Shown: piece by piece, positions 37,911 to 45,965 of the stretch
How the letters are laid out: every line of letters starts with the position of its first letter
Numbering within the stretch: position 1 is the first letter of the stretch
Origin: Pseudomonas laurylsulfatiphila
Lineage (GTDB): Bacteria; Pseudomonadota; Gammaproteobacteria; Pseudomonadales; Pseudomonadaceae
Reading direction: 5' to 3'
Length of the DNA stretch: 64,000 bases
Assembly: GCF_002934665.1 (NCBI RefSeq)
Contig: NZ_NIRS01000003.1
Coordinates: 744,001 to 808,000, forward strand
Position numbers and translations under genes: made by a program
The notes under the pieces: generated by a model
Told to the model about the DNA's origin: nothing
Seen by the model: the letters and a program-made list of their open reading frames with translations, nothing else
The model's database searches: none

Positions 37911-38567
37911 ATGACTTTCACTACAACTCCTCGTCGTCTCGCTAAAAGCTTTGCCCTGATTGCCGGCCTCAGCGTGCTGTCGGTGCAGGCTTTCGCCGGT
38001 GGCGACGCCGCCCTGTACGGCCCGACCGCACCGAAAGGCTCGACCTTCGTGCGTATCTACAACGCCAGCAACGCCGAAGTCAGCGCCACCGTCGGCAGCA
38101 CCAACCTGAGCGATGTCGCGCCACTGTCGAGCAGTGACTTCAGCTTCATGCCGGGCGGCGACTACAGCGCCAAGGTCGGTAGCCAGAGCCTGCCGGTGAA
38201 ACTGGCCGGCGACCACTATTACACCCTGGTCAACAACGCCAGCGGCGCACCGCAACTGATCGAAGAGCCGCCGTTCAAGAACAAGCAGAAGTCCCTGGTC
38301 CGCGTGCAAAACCTCAGCGACAAGGCGCTGACCCTGAAAACCGCCGACGGCAAGACCGACGTGGTCCCGAACGTTGCGCCCAAGGGTCGCGGCGAGCGTG
38401 AAATCAACCCGGTGAAGGTCAGCCTGGCGCTCTATGACGGCACCACCAAAGTCGGCGACGTGAAACCGGTCGCCCTGGAACGCGGTGAAGCCGCGGTGCT
38501 GTACGTCACCGGCAGCGGCAGCAGCCTGTCGCCGGTCTGGGTGAAACGCCCGGTATCGACGCGCTAA
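37911..38567 (+). CDS. algF: Alginate acetylation protein AlgF
   Basis: 218 aa periplasmic protein needed for O-acetylation, with no known catalytic motif; it probably acts as an adaptor between AlgJ and AlgX. The signal peptide ends SVQAFAGG. The mature protein begins GDAALYGPTAPKGSTFVRIY and has two similar beta-rich halves (the second from about 115). AGAGAGG lies 7 bp before the ATG. It is separated from algA by a REP. Confidence 0.95.
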   Translation: MTFTTTPRRLAKSFALIAGLSVLSVQAFAGGDAALYGPTAPKGSTFVRIYNASNAEVSATVGSTNLSDVAPLSSSDFSFMPGGDYSAKVGSQSLPVKLAGDHYYTLVNNASGAPQLIEEPPFKNKQKSLVRVQNLSDKALTLKTADGKTDVVPNVAPKGRGEREINPVKVSLALYDGTTKVGDVKPVALERGEAAVLYVTGSGSSLSPVWVKRPVSTR

Positions 38568-38596
38568 TACATTTGCCGGATTGACCCATGTCCCCC

Positions 38597-38697
38597 CTGT
38601 AGGAGCGAGCTTGCTCGCGATGAACTCAAGGGCACCGCGTTTTTTCTGGTGCCCAACTTCATCGTTAGCCTCCATCGCGAGCAAGCTCGCTCCTACA
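38597..38697. repeat. REP-type inverted repeat between algF and algA
   Basis: CTGTAGGAGCGAGCTTGCTCG pairs with CGAGCAAGCTCGCTCCTACA. It lies in a 216-bp gap before algA. Confidence 0.85.
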
Positions 38698-38783
38698 AAG
38701 GCCAATCCGGACACGGAACAAAAACAAGAGTGAAACGACAGAACGCAGTAGCTCTAACCAATCGATATTCAAGGAGTAACAAC

Positions 38784-40235
38784 ATGATTCCGGTGATCTT
38801 GTCAGGTGGTAGTGGCTCACGTCTTTGGCCGCTTTCCCGCAAACAATTCCCTAAACAGTTCCTGGCCCTGACCGGCGAACACACCCTGTTCCAGCAAACC
38901 CTGGAACGCCTGGTGTTCGAAGGCATGGACACGCCCATCGTGGTCTGCAACAAGGACCACCGCTTCATCGTCAACGAGCAGTTAGCGGCGCGCAAACTGG
39001 AGTCCCAGCGCATCCTGATGGAGCCGTTCGGTCGCAACACTGCGCCGGCCGTGGCCCTGACCGCGATGATGCTGGTCAACGAAGGTCGCGACGAACTGAT
39101 GCTGGTATTGCCGGCCGACCACGTACTGGAAGACCAGAAAGCCCTGCAGCGCGCCCTGGCCCTAGCCACAGTTGCCGCCGAAAACGGTGAAATGGTGCTG
39201 TTCGGCGTGCCGGCCACCAAGCCGGAAACCGGTTATGGCTACATCAAGTCGACCAACGACTCGCTGCTGCCCGAAGGCGTCAGCCGCGTCTCGCACTTCG
39301 TGGAAAAACCCGACGTGAAGCGCGCCACCGAGTTCGTCCAGTCCGGCGGTTACTTCTGGAACAGCGGCATGTTCCTGTTCCGCGCCAGCCGCTTCCTCGA
39401 AGAGCTGAAAAAGCACGATCCGGACATCTACGACACCTGCCTGCTGACCCTGGAACGCAGCCACCAGGACGCCGACACCATCACCTTCGACGAAGCCACC
39501 TTCGCCTGCTGCCCGGACAATTCCATCGACTACTCGGTGATGGAAAAAACCCAACGCGCCTGCGTCGTGCCACTGACCGCCGGCTGGAGCGATGTCGGTT
39601 GCTGGTCGTCGCTGTGGGAAGTGAATGCAAAAGACGCCAACGGCAACGTCACCAAAGGCGACGTGGTGATCCAGGACAGCAAAAACTGCATGATCCACGG
39701 CAACGGCAAACTGGTGTCGGTGATCGGCCTGGAAAACATCGTCGTGGTCGAAACCAAGGACGCCATGATGATCGCCCACAAGGACAAGGTCCAAGGCGTG
39801 AAACAGATGGTCAACACCCTCAACGAACAGGGCCGCAGCGAAACCCAGAACCACTGCGAAGTCTACCGTCCGTGGGGCTCCTACGACTCGGTGGACATGG
39901 GCGGCCGCTTCCAGGTCAAGCACATCTCGGTCAAACCGGGCGCCTGCCTGTCGCTGCAGATGCACCACCACCGCGCTGAACACTGGATCGTGGTCAGTGG
40001 CACCGCCGAGGTGACCTGTGATGAAAACGTGTTCCTGCTGACCGAGAACCAGTCGACCTACATTCCGATTGCTTCGGTGCATCGCCTGCGTAACCCGGGG
40101 AAGATCCCGTTGGAGATCATCGAGGTTCAATCCGGGAGCTATCTGGGTGAAGACGATATCGAGCGGTTTGAGGATATCTACGGGCGCTCGACGCCGGTTG
40201 AGCGTGGGGTTGCGGTGAAGACTATCGCGCAGTAA
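38784..40235 (+). CDS. algA: Phosphomannose isomerase / GDP-mannose pyrophosphorylase AlgA
   Basis: 483 aa bifunctional enzyme. It makes mannose 6-phosphate from fructose 6-phosphate and later GDP-mannose from mannose 1-phosphate. The N-terminal nucleotidyltransferase domain begins IPVILSGGSGSRLWPLSRKQ and carries FVEKPD. The C-terminal cupin (about 350-483) has the isomerase metal site MHHHRAEHW. The start at 38784 has AAGGAG 8 bp upstream; an open frame reaching back into the REP is not coding. Last gene of the operon. The 216-bp gap with a repeat leaves room for its own promoter, but I could not identify one. Confidence 0.96.
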   Translation: MIPVILSGGSGSRLWPLSRKQFPKQFLALTGEHTLFQQTLERLVFEGMDTPIVVCNKDHRFIVNEQLAARKLESQRILMEPFGRNTAPAVALTAMMLVNEGRDELMLVLPADHVLEDQKALQRALALATVAAENGEMVLFGVPATKPETGYGYIKSTNDSLLPEGVSRVSHFVEKPDVKRATEFVQSGGYFWNSGMFLFRASRFLEELKKHDPDIYDTCLLTLERSHQDADTITFDEATFACCPDNSIDYSVMEKTQRACVVPLTAGWSDVGCWSSLWEVNAKDANGNVTKGDVVIQDSKNCMIHGNGKLVSVIGLENIVVVETKDAMMIAHKDKVQGVKQMVNTLNEQGRSETQNHCEVYRPWGSYDSVDMGGRFQVKHISVKPGACLSLQMHHHRAEHWIVVSGTAEVTCDENVFLLTENQSTYIPIASVHRLRNPGKIPLEIIEVQSGSYLGEDDIERFEDIYGRSTPVERGVAVKTIAQ

Positions 40236-40251
40236 GCCTCTGTAAACCTTG

Positions 40252-40310
40252 AGCCCCCGATCCACGTGCTGCGTTCCCTATCCGCAGCGGGTGGTTCGGG
40301 GGCTTTTTTT
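40252..40310 (+). terminator. Alginate operon terminator
   Basis: AGCCCCCGATCCAC (40252-40265) pairs with GTGGTTCGGGGGCT (40291-40304) with one mismatch region, enclosing an inner GCTGCG/CGCAGC pair. A run of seven T follows. Confidence 0.9.
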
Positions 40311-40342
40311 GTACTGGTTTTTTGTAGTGCCTCGACTGGCCT

Positions 40343-40435
40343 CTTCGCGGGCAAGCCCGCTCCCACAGTGGACCGGGTGGAACACAACATTCGTGAACAA
40401 CCAAAAAACCTGTGGGAGCGGGGTTGCCCGCGAAG
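40343..40435. repeat. REP-type inverted repeat (GTGGGAGCGGG type)
   Basis: CTTCGCGGGCAAGCCCGCTC... pairs with ...GAGCGGGGTTGCCCGCGAAG with one mismatch. It lies downstream of the alginate operon terminator. Confidence 0.8.
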
Positions 40436-40528
40436 GGGCCCCCACAGTCACCGCGAAAATCTCTCCCATCGCCAATCGCACCTACGCTTAGGTAGGATGC
40501 ACTTCTCTGCTCCCGAGGTTTGCGCGTC

Positions 40529-40993
40529 ATGTTCATCGGCGTCCTGCTGGTCATCACCTGGCTGATCCTGTTGCTGCGCTATCCGGCCAAGGCCTTGCCC
40601 GTATCCGTGGCCGCCGCCGTGGGGCTGGGGATCGTCGCGACCTGGGTCATCTGGATGGACCACCGCGAACTCAAGCAACTGCAACGCCTGGAGTTGCGCA
40701 TCAGCTATGCGCCCGAGCACTGCCCGGCCGACCGACCGCTGAAACTGACGATGAACAATGGCAATGACGTGCCGCTGACTGAGTTGCGCTGGCGGGTGGC
40801 GGCCTATGCTCCGGGCGACACGGTGAACCTCGCCGACAACCAATACACCGCACCGCGTTATCGCGGCCCCGGCGAATTGCAGGCCGGTGGCAACTGGGAA
40901 GATTGCTTGCCGCTGCCGCCATTGCGCCCTGGCTACCGGCCGGAAACCCTGGAGTTTCGCGCCGAGCGATTGCAGGGTAGTTTTTCCGACTGA
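40529..40993 (+). CDS. Small membrane-anchored protein of unknown function
   Basis: 154 aa. The ATG at 40529 has CGAGG about 10 bp upstream; a TTG at 40520 is an alternative. Two hydrophobic spans (about 3-18 and 25-43, VSVAAAVGLGIVATWVIW) are followed by a soluble domain rich in short strands with two Cys (PEHCPADRP and NWEDCLPLP) that could form a periplasmic disulfide. Similar pseudomonad proteins are sometimes labelled multidrug transporter, but nothing in the sequence supports transport. It lies 35 bp upstream of the SDR gene and is probably co-transcribed with it. Confidence 0.7.
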   Translation: MFIGVLLVITWLILLLRYPAKALPVSVAAAVGLGIVATWVIWMDHRELKQLQRLELRISYAPEHCPADRPLKLTMNNGNDVPLTELRWRVAAYAPGDTVNLADNQYTAPRYRGPGELQAGGNWEDCLPLPPLRPGYRPETLEFRAERLQGSFSD

Positions 40994-41027
40994 TCCCTCC
41001 CCCCATTTTTTGCACAAGGAATGCGCC

Positions 41028-41852
41028 ATGCCCGTTGCGTTGATTACCGGTTGCTCCAGCGGCATTGGCCGTGCCCTTGCCGATGCGTTCAAGGTCGCCG
41101 GCTATGAAGTCTGGGCCAGTGCCCGCAAGGCTGAAGATGTCGCGGCGCTCACCGCTGCGGGCTTCACCGCCGTGCAACTGGATGTCAACGACGCCGTGGC
41201 ACTCGAAACCTTGAGCGAGCGTATCAACCAGCAAACCGGCGGCCTCGATGTGCTGATCAACAACGCGGGTTATGGCGCCATGGGGCCGCTGCTCGATGGC
41301 GGCGTACCGGCCATGCAGCGCCAGTTCGAAACCAATGTGTTCGCCATCGTCGGCGTCACCCGCGCCTTGTTCCCGGTGCTGCGTCGGGCCAAGGGGCTGG
41401 TGGTGAATATCGGTAGCGTGTCCGGCGTACTGGTCACGCCATTCGCTGGCGCCTACTGCGCCTCGAAAGCCGCCGTGCATGCCTTGAGCGATGCCTTGCG
41501 CATGGAATTGGCGCCCTTCGGCGTGCGGGTCATGGAGGTCCAGCCGGGGGCCATCGCTTCCAGTTTTGCCAAGAATGCCGGGCACGAAGCCGAGCAACTG
41601 ATCAGTGAACAATCGCCGTGGTTTCCGCTGCGTGAAGGCATACGCGCCCGAGCCAGGGCTTCCCAGGACAGACCGACCCCGGCCAGTGAGTTTGCTGCCG
41701 GATTGCTCAAGGCCGCGCAGCAAGCCAAACCGCCACGGCTGATCCGCCTGGGCAATGGCAGCCGCGCGTTGCCGCTGATGGCCAGTTTGCTGCCCAAGGG
41801 TTTGCTCGAATCCGGGCTGATGAAGCGGTTCGGGTTGCGTGGGCAGCTCTGA
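41028..41852 (+). CDS. Short-chain dehydrogenase/reductase (SDR)
   Basis: 274 aa. Classical SDR fold: cofactor motif TGCSSGIG near residue 7, NNAGYGAMG near 80, catalytic Ser in NIGSVSGVL and YCASK (Tyr-x-x-x-Lys) near 145-149. The Asp and Arg pattern after the second strand (WASARK) suggests NADP(H). The C-terminal ~70 residues are basic and fairly hydrophobic, as in retinol-dehydrogenase-like SDRs. AAGGA lies 8 bp before the ATG; the frame is open further upstream over the preceding gene but that is not coding. Substrate unknown. Confidence 0.85.
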   Translation: MPVALITGCSSGIGRALADAFKVAGYEVWASARKAEDVAALTAAGFTAVQLDVNDAVALETLSERINQQTGGLDVLINNAGYGAMGPLLDGGVPAMQRQFETNVFAIVGVTRALFPVLRRAKGLVVNIGSVSGVLVTPFAGAYCASKAAVHALSDALRMELAPFGVRVMEVQPGAIASSFAKNAGHEAEQLISEQSPWFPLREGIRARARASQDRPTPASEFAAGLLKAAQQAKPPRLIRLGNGSRALPLMASLLPKGLLESGLMKRFGLRGQL

Positions 41853-41867
41853 GACCGCGTCGCCGCT

Positions 41868-41932
41868 ATCGCGAGCAGGCTCGCTCCCACATTTGAAATG
41901 CGTTCCCCTGTGGGAGCGAGCCTGCTCGCGAT
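41868..41932. repeat. REP-type inverted repeat (GTGGGAGCGAGC type)
   Basis: ATCGCGAGCAGGCTCGCTCC and GGAGCGAGCCTGCTCGCGAT are perfect complements with an unusually short 25-bp middle. It lies between the SDR and NTF2-like genes. Confidence 0.85.
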
Positions 41933-41971
41933 GGCGCCGGAACAGACACTGCGAATTTCAGGAATGAGTTG

Positions 41972-42361
41972 ATGACCGACTACACCGAATACTTCGACGA
42001 AGTGATCCAGGCCCACGTGGCCATCGAACAATGGCTGGCCGAGGAACGCGACGCGTCCGATCTCGAAAAACTGCTGACGCGTTTTTCGCCGCAATTTTCC
42101 ATGGTCTCGCCGCTCGGCCGGGTGCTGGATTTTGACGCGCTGAACGAACTGTTCACGCTGGCGGGCGGCAAGAAACTCGGGTTCCGCATCGAGCTCAGCG
42201 AGTTGCGTGGCATTGCGTTGTACGACGGCGGCGCCACCGTGAGTTACCGCGAGCAACAGACCGATGCGACCGGGCTGCACTCGGATCGTCGTTCCACGGT
42301 TGTGTTCGAGAAGGTAGATGACAGGATTCTTTGGCGGCATTTGCAGGAAACTTTCTGCTGA
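41972..42361 (+). CDS. DUF4440/NTF2-like small protein
   Basis: 129 aa. The ATG at 41972 follows an AGGAATGAG site; a TTG just before it is less likely. A helical N-terminus (YTEYFDEVIQAHVAIEQWL) is followed by a strand-rich part with FSMVSPLGRVLDFDALNELF and VVFEKVDDRILWRHLQETF. This alpha-plus-beta cone pattern is that of the SnoaL/DUF4440 group. Members bind or turn over small molecules, but no catalytic residue can be assigned. REP repeats flank it on both sides. Confidence 0.7.
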   Translation: MTDYTEYFDEVIQAHVAIEQWLAEERDASDLEKLLTRFSPQFSMVSPLGRVLDFDALNELFTLAGGKKLGFRIELSELRGIALYDGGATVSYREQQTDATGLHSDRRSTVVFEKVDDRILWRHLQETFC

Positions 42362-42377
42362 AACCGAGGGCGATCAA

Positions 42378-42479
42378 CTGTAGGAGCGAGCCTGCTCGCG
42401 ATGGACGTCAACGATAACGCGTGCATTCTGAATACACGCGGCGTGCTCTGGTTCATCGCGAGCAGGCTCGCTCCTACAG
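42378..42479. repeat. REP-type inverted repeat (GTAGGAGCGAGC type)
   Basis: CTGTAGGAGCGAGCCTGCTC pairs perfectly with GAGCAGGCTCGCTCCTACAG. A third, single copy of the GTGGGAGCG half follows near 42498. Confidence 0.85.
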
Positions 42480-42556
42480 GGGGTTGCATTCCAAAATGTG
42501 GGAGCGGCGGTGCGGCGATCCGACTTGCTCACGAAGCAGGCGACTCGGTGTACCGG

Positions 42557-43420
42557 CTATGCCCCACCCTCCTGCTTCACCACCACCGTACAGGTAATCC
42601 CCGCCGCCAACACCACACCCTCAGGCACTTCATCGATGTGAATGCGCACCGGTACCCGTTGCGCCAGGCGTACCCAGTTGAAGGTCGGGTTGACGTCGGC
42701 GATCAGTTCGCGGCTCTCCGGGTTGTCGCGGTCGTAGATGCCGCGCGAGATGCTTTCCACATGGCCCTTGAGCACTTCGCCGCTCATCAGTTGCATGTCA
42801 GCCTTATCGCCGACGCGCACGCGGGGCAGCTTGGTTTCTTCGAAGAAGCCGTAGACCCAGAACGAGTTCATGTCGACCACGGCCATTTTCGCCTCGCCGA
42901 TGCGCGCGTAGTCGCCGCGATGCACGTTGAGGTTGGTCACATAACCGTCCACTGCCGCGCGCACTTCAGTGCGCTTGAGGTTGAGTTCGGCGGCCTCCAG
43001 TTGCGCCTGGGCCTGCTGGTAATCGGCCAGGGCCGAGTCGGCGAGGTTACTGGCGTCGTCGCGGTTTTCCCGGGAGATCACCAGGTTGTCCATGTCGGCG
43101 CGACGATGGGCGTTGACCTTGCGCATCTCCCAGGTCGCCTTGCGCGATGCCACCAGCGATTGCGCCTGTTTCACCGCCAGGCGGTAGTGCTCGGGGTCGA
43201 TCTGCATCAGCAAATCGCCTTTTTTCACCAGCTGGTTGTCGCGCACCGGTACGTCCACCACTTCGCCGGTGACGTCGGCGGCGACGTTGATGATGTCGGC
43301 GCGCACGCGGCCGTCGCGGGTCCACGGCGTGTTCATGTAGTGCTCCCACAAGGAGCGGCCGATCCACAGCGCGAGGGCCAGCACCAGCAGGGTCGCGAGC
43401 AGGCTGAAAAACTTTTTCAT
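42557..43420 (-). CDS. Efflux membrane-fusion protein, AaeA-like (HlyD/EmrA family)
   Basis: 287 aa. One N-terminal span (about 5-22) anchors it in the inner membrane. The periplasmic part has split lipoyl half-motifs (VAADVTGEVVDVPVRDNQLV and VDGYVTNLNVHRGDYA) around an alpha-helical hairpin (about 75-150). The short length and TPWTRDGRVRAD start match E. coli AaeA, which works with AaeB in aromatic carboxylic acid efflux. It is last in the four-gene operon, 24 bp after the DUF1656 gene. Confidence 0.87.
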   Translation of the reverse strand: MKKFFSLLATLLVLALALWIGRSLWEHYMNTPWTRDGRVRADIINVAADVTGEVVDVPVRDNQLVKKGDLLMQIDPEHYRLAVKQAQSLVASRKATWEMRKVNAHRRADMDNLVISRENRDDASNLADSALADYQQAQAQLEAAELNLKRTEVRAAVDGYVTNLNVHRGDYARIGEAKMAVVDMNSFWVYGFFEETKLPRVRVGDKADMQLMSGEVLKGHVESISRGIYDRDNPESRELIADVNPTFNWVRLAQRVPVRIHIDEVPEGVVLAAGITCTVVVKQEGGA

Positions 43421-43444
43421 CAGGGCATTCTCAGTGATAGAGAG

Positions 43445-43645
43445 TCAACGGTAGACAGACAGCGCCATGGCGCCGAACAGACAGGTAAACAGACTCAGGC
43501 GCAGCAACGCCGGGTGCCAGAAAAAGCGGTACAGGTCGAACCCGGACAGGAACCGGTCCAGCGCCCAGGCCAACGCCGCCGCGATAAAGAACATCAGGGT
43601 CATGGTCGGCATGTACACGCCGTGGAAAGCGATTTCACGAGGCAT
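43445..43645 (-). CDS. DUF1656 (AaeX-like) small membrane protein
   Basis: 66 aa with two hydrophobic spans (TLMFFIAAALAWALDRFL and LRLSLFTCLFGAMALSV). The start is the ATG at 43645 with AAGGA 7 bp upstream. It sits between the FUSC permease (11-bp overlap) and the fusion protein, as aaeX does in E. coli. Its role is unknown. Confidence 0.85.
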   Translation of the reverse strand: MPREIAFHGVYMPTMTLMFFIAAALAWALDRFLSGFDLYRFFWHPALLRLSLFTCLFGAMALSVYR

Positions 43646-45827
43646 GTTCAAGTCCTTGTGGCTGGCTGCTTGCGAAGGCCGCGAGCGGTGATTGCGGATC
43701 GAGCAACGAGGTACGGATGAAGTGCAGGTAGCTCTTCACCCGGCGCAACGCCGAGGTATCGAAGTGCGGGGCGAAGGGTTCGTCGGTGGACTGCACACGG
43801 CTGATCGCGTGATCGACCGCGATCAGTGCGCGTTCGAGGTTGCTGCTGTTCGGTTGCAGGAACAGCCGCACCAGCGCACGCCCCATCACCCGGATCGCCT
43901 GGCGCCACGGCTGGGATTCGGCATAGGCCGGGTGCACCGGCAGAATCGCCTGCTCCTTGCGCAATTCGATGATCGCGTGGCCGACTTCCAGCACCACGAA
44001 CATCCAGCGCAGCAAGTCCCGCTGCACCTGCGGTTGGCCCGCCGCGAAGCCGTAGGCCTGATGCACCAGGTCGCGGGTGCGGCTTTCGAAACTCGACGCC
44101 AGGCCCTTGAGCTTGCCGCTGATGGCGTACACAACCTGACCACGCAGGTCCTGTTCCAGGCGACGCCACAACCAGCGGCTGTTGGGTGGCAGAATGATCG
44201 CCCCGGCCGCTGCGCACACCAGCATGCCCATCACCATGGCGATGTAGTCGTTGATGAAGGTGTAGGGGTTGTAGACCGTGAGGTTGTCCGGCACCGAGCC
44301 GGTGCTGAAGAAGATCAGCAAGCCCAGGCCGACGCCCACGTATTGCGGCCGCGAGGTCAGGAACGAGCCGAGTACGATCACCGGTGCGAGCATCACGCAC
44401 AGCAACGGAAATCCATCGATCCACGGGAAAATGAAAAACATTTCGACAAAGCCGATCAGCGCCCCGAGCAATGTCCCGCACGCCATCTGAAAGGCCATGC
44501 GCTTGGGATTCGGGGTAGCGGCGGACAGGCCCACGGTCGCGGCGGCAATCAGGGTCATGGTCGCGCCGCTCGGCCAGGCGGTTGCCACCCAGTAGCTGCC
44601 CAATACCACCAGAATGAACGCCGCGCGTATCCCCGATGCTGCCGCTGCCATCCAGTTGGTTTGCGGGGTGAACGGCTCGTCCCAACGCTCTCGTTCGTGA
44701 CTGTGATCAGCCAGTGACGCGTGGGTCTGGGCATAACTGTGCAAGTCGTCGACAAAGCGATAGAGCAGTTCGTAGGCGGTGTGGAAATCCAGTTGCCCGG
44801 CCTCGCTCGGATTGCTCTGCTGGAACGTCGCCCGCAGACAGCGCACCCGCGCCGGCAAACCTTCCTTGTAGGCGCTCAGCACCGTGACCAGACGCGCTGC
44901 ATCGGCGCTGGTCAGGGCGCGGCCGCTGAAGCCGTCGAGCAGCTCGGCGAGGTCCTGCAAGCCGGGTTTGATCGCCTCCACCACCTGGTCCGCCGCGCTG
45001 CTGCGCAGGCGTTCGAGCAACTGGTGCAAGGCATTGAAGCGCGTGGTGATGCCCATGAATTCGCTGTTCAGGCGACTGAGCCGGCCATTGCGCCGACGCA
45101 TGTGCGGGTCTTCGAAAACAGTGACGCTGCGCAAGCCTTCCAGGCCCACGGCTTCGGCGATGAAACGCACGTTGCCAGCCTCGAACGCCTCGCGCTGACT
45201 GCGACCGCGCAAGCCGTCGGTGACGAACAGGGCGAACACGCCGAAGCGCTGGTACAAGGCATTGCGCATCGCCGCGCTGGCCGATTGCGGCAGGATCGCC
45301 GCACTGACCAGGGTCGAACAGAGAATGCCCAACGAGATCTCCAGCACTCGCCAGACCGCCGCCATGAACGCGCCATCCGGATGGGCCAGCGCGGGCAAGC
45401 CGACCATCGCGGCGGTGTACCCGGCGAGGACAAATCCATAGGCGCGGAAGTTGCGGCAACGCGCGGCACCGGCCGTGCAGATACCGACCCAGATCGCCAG
45501 CGAACCGAGGAACAGCTCAGTGTTCTGCGCAAACAGGGCGATCAGCGCAACCATCACCGCCGACCCGGCCAGGGTGCCGAGAAACCGATAGAAACTCTTG
45601 GCGAACACCTGGCCGCTCTGCGGCTGCATGACGATGAATACGGTGATCATCGCCGTGCGCGGTTGCGGCAGCTCCAGGCGCATGGCCAGCCAAAGCGTCA
45701 GGAATGCCGCGAACAGCACCTTAAAGATGTAGACCCAGGTCACGCCGTCGCTGCGCGCCCAGTCGAAGAAACCCCGGCGCCATTCAAGGGAGTAGAGCCA
45801 GCGCAAGGGTGCGGGCAAGGGAGTCAT
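43635..45827 (-). CDS. FUSC-family inner-membrane efflux protein, AaeB-like
   Basis: 730 aa. It has two blocks of about five to six hydrophobic spans (about 30-190 and 390-540), each followed by a long cytoplasmic helical region, as in AaeB and the aluminium-activated malate transporter superfamily. It probably exports aromatic acids such as p-hydroxybenzoate with the AaeA-like protein. AGGA lies 4 bp before the ATG at 45827; a TTG at 45830 is the alternative. A REP separates it from the outer-membrane gene upstream. Confidence 0.88.
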   Translation of the reverse strand: MTPLPAPLRWLYSLEWRRGFFDWARSDGVTWVYIFKVLFAAFLTLWLAMRLELPQPRTAMITVFIVMQPQSGQVFAKSFYRFLGTLAGSAVMVALIALFAQNTELFLGSLAIWVGICTAGAARCRNFRAYGFVLAGYTAAMVGLPALAHPDGAFMAAVWRVLEISLGILCSTLVSAAILPQSASAAMRNALYQRFGVFALFVTDGLRGRSQREAFEAGNVRFIAEAVGLEGLRSVTVFEDPHMRRRNGRLSRLNSEFMGITTRFNALHQLLERLRSSAADQVVEAIKPGLQDLAELLDGFSGRALTSADAARLVTVLSAYKEGLPARVRCLRATFQQSNPSEAGQLDFHTAYELLYRFVDDLHSYAQTHASLADHSHERERWDEPFTPQTNWMAAAASGIRAAFILVVLGSYWVATAWPSGATMTLIAAATVGLSAATPNPKRMAFQMACGTLLGALIGFVEMFFIFPWIDGFPLLCVMLAPVIVLGSFLTSRPQYVGVGLGLLIFFSTGSVPDNLTVYNPYTFINDYIAMVMGMLVCAAAGAIILPPNSRWLWRRLEQDLRGQVVYAISGKLKGLASSFESRTRDLVHQAYGFAAGQPQVQRDLLRWMFVVLEVGHAIIELRKEQAILPVHPAYAESQPWRQAIRVMGRALVRLFLQPNSSNLERALIAVDHAISRVQSTDEPFAPHFDTSALRRVKSYLHFIRTSLLDPQSPLAAFASSQPQGLEHAS

Positions 45828-45863
45828 CAAATCCTGCTCAATAAATTCCAGTGAAAACCGGAA

Positions 45864-45957
45864 CCTGTGGGAGCGAGCCTGCTCGCGAAGAGGGAGTGTC
45901 AGGCAGCATAAATGTCGTCTGAAACTCCGCCTTCGCGAGCAAGCCCGCTCCCACAGG
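45864..45957. repeat. REP-type inverted repeat inside the efflux operon
   Basis: CCTGTGGGAGCGAGCCTGCTC mirrors the GAGCAAGCCCGCTCCCACAGG arm with two mismatches. It lies between the NodT-type channel and the FUSC gene. Confidence 0.8.
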
Positions 45958-45965
45958 TTTTGTGT

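Noticed and set aside
38649..38783. Upstream extension of algA through the REP repeat
   Set aside because: The family N-terminus begins at 38784 with AAGGAG at 8 bp; the extra residues are repeat translation.
40529..40993. Calling the small membrane protein a multidrug transporter
   Set aside because: Only two spans and a soluble domain with two Cys are present; nothing resembles a known transporter.
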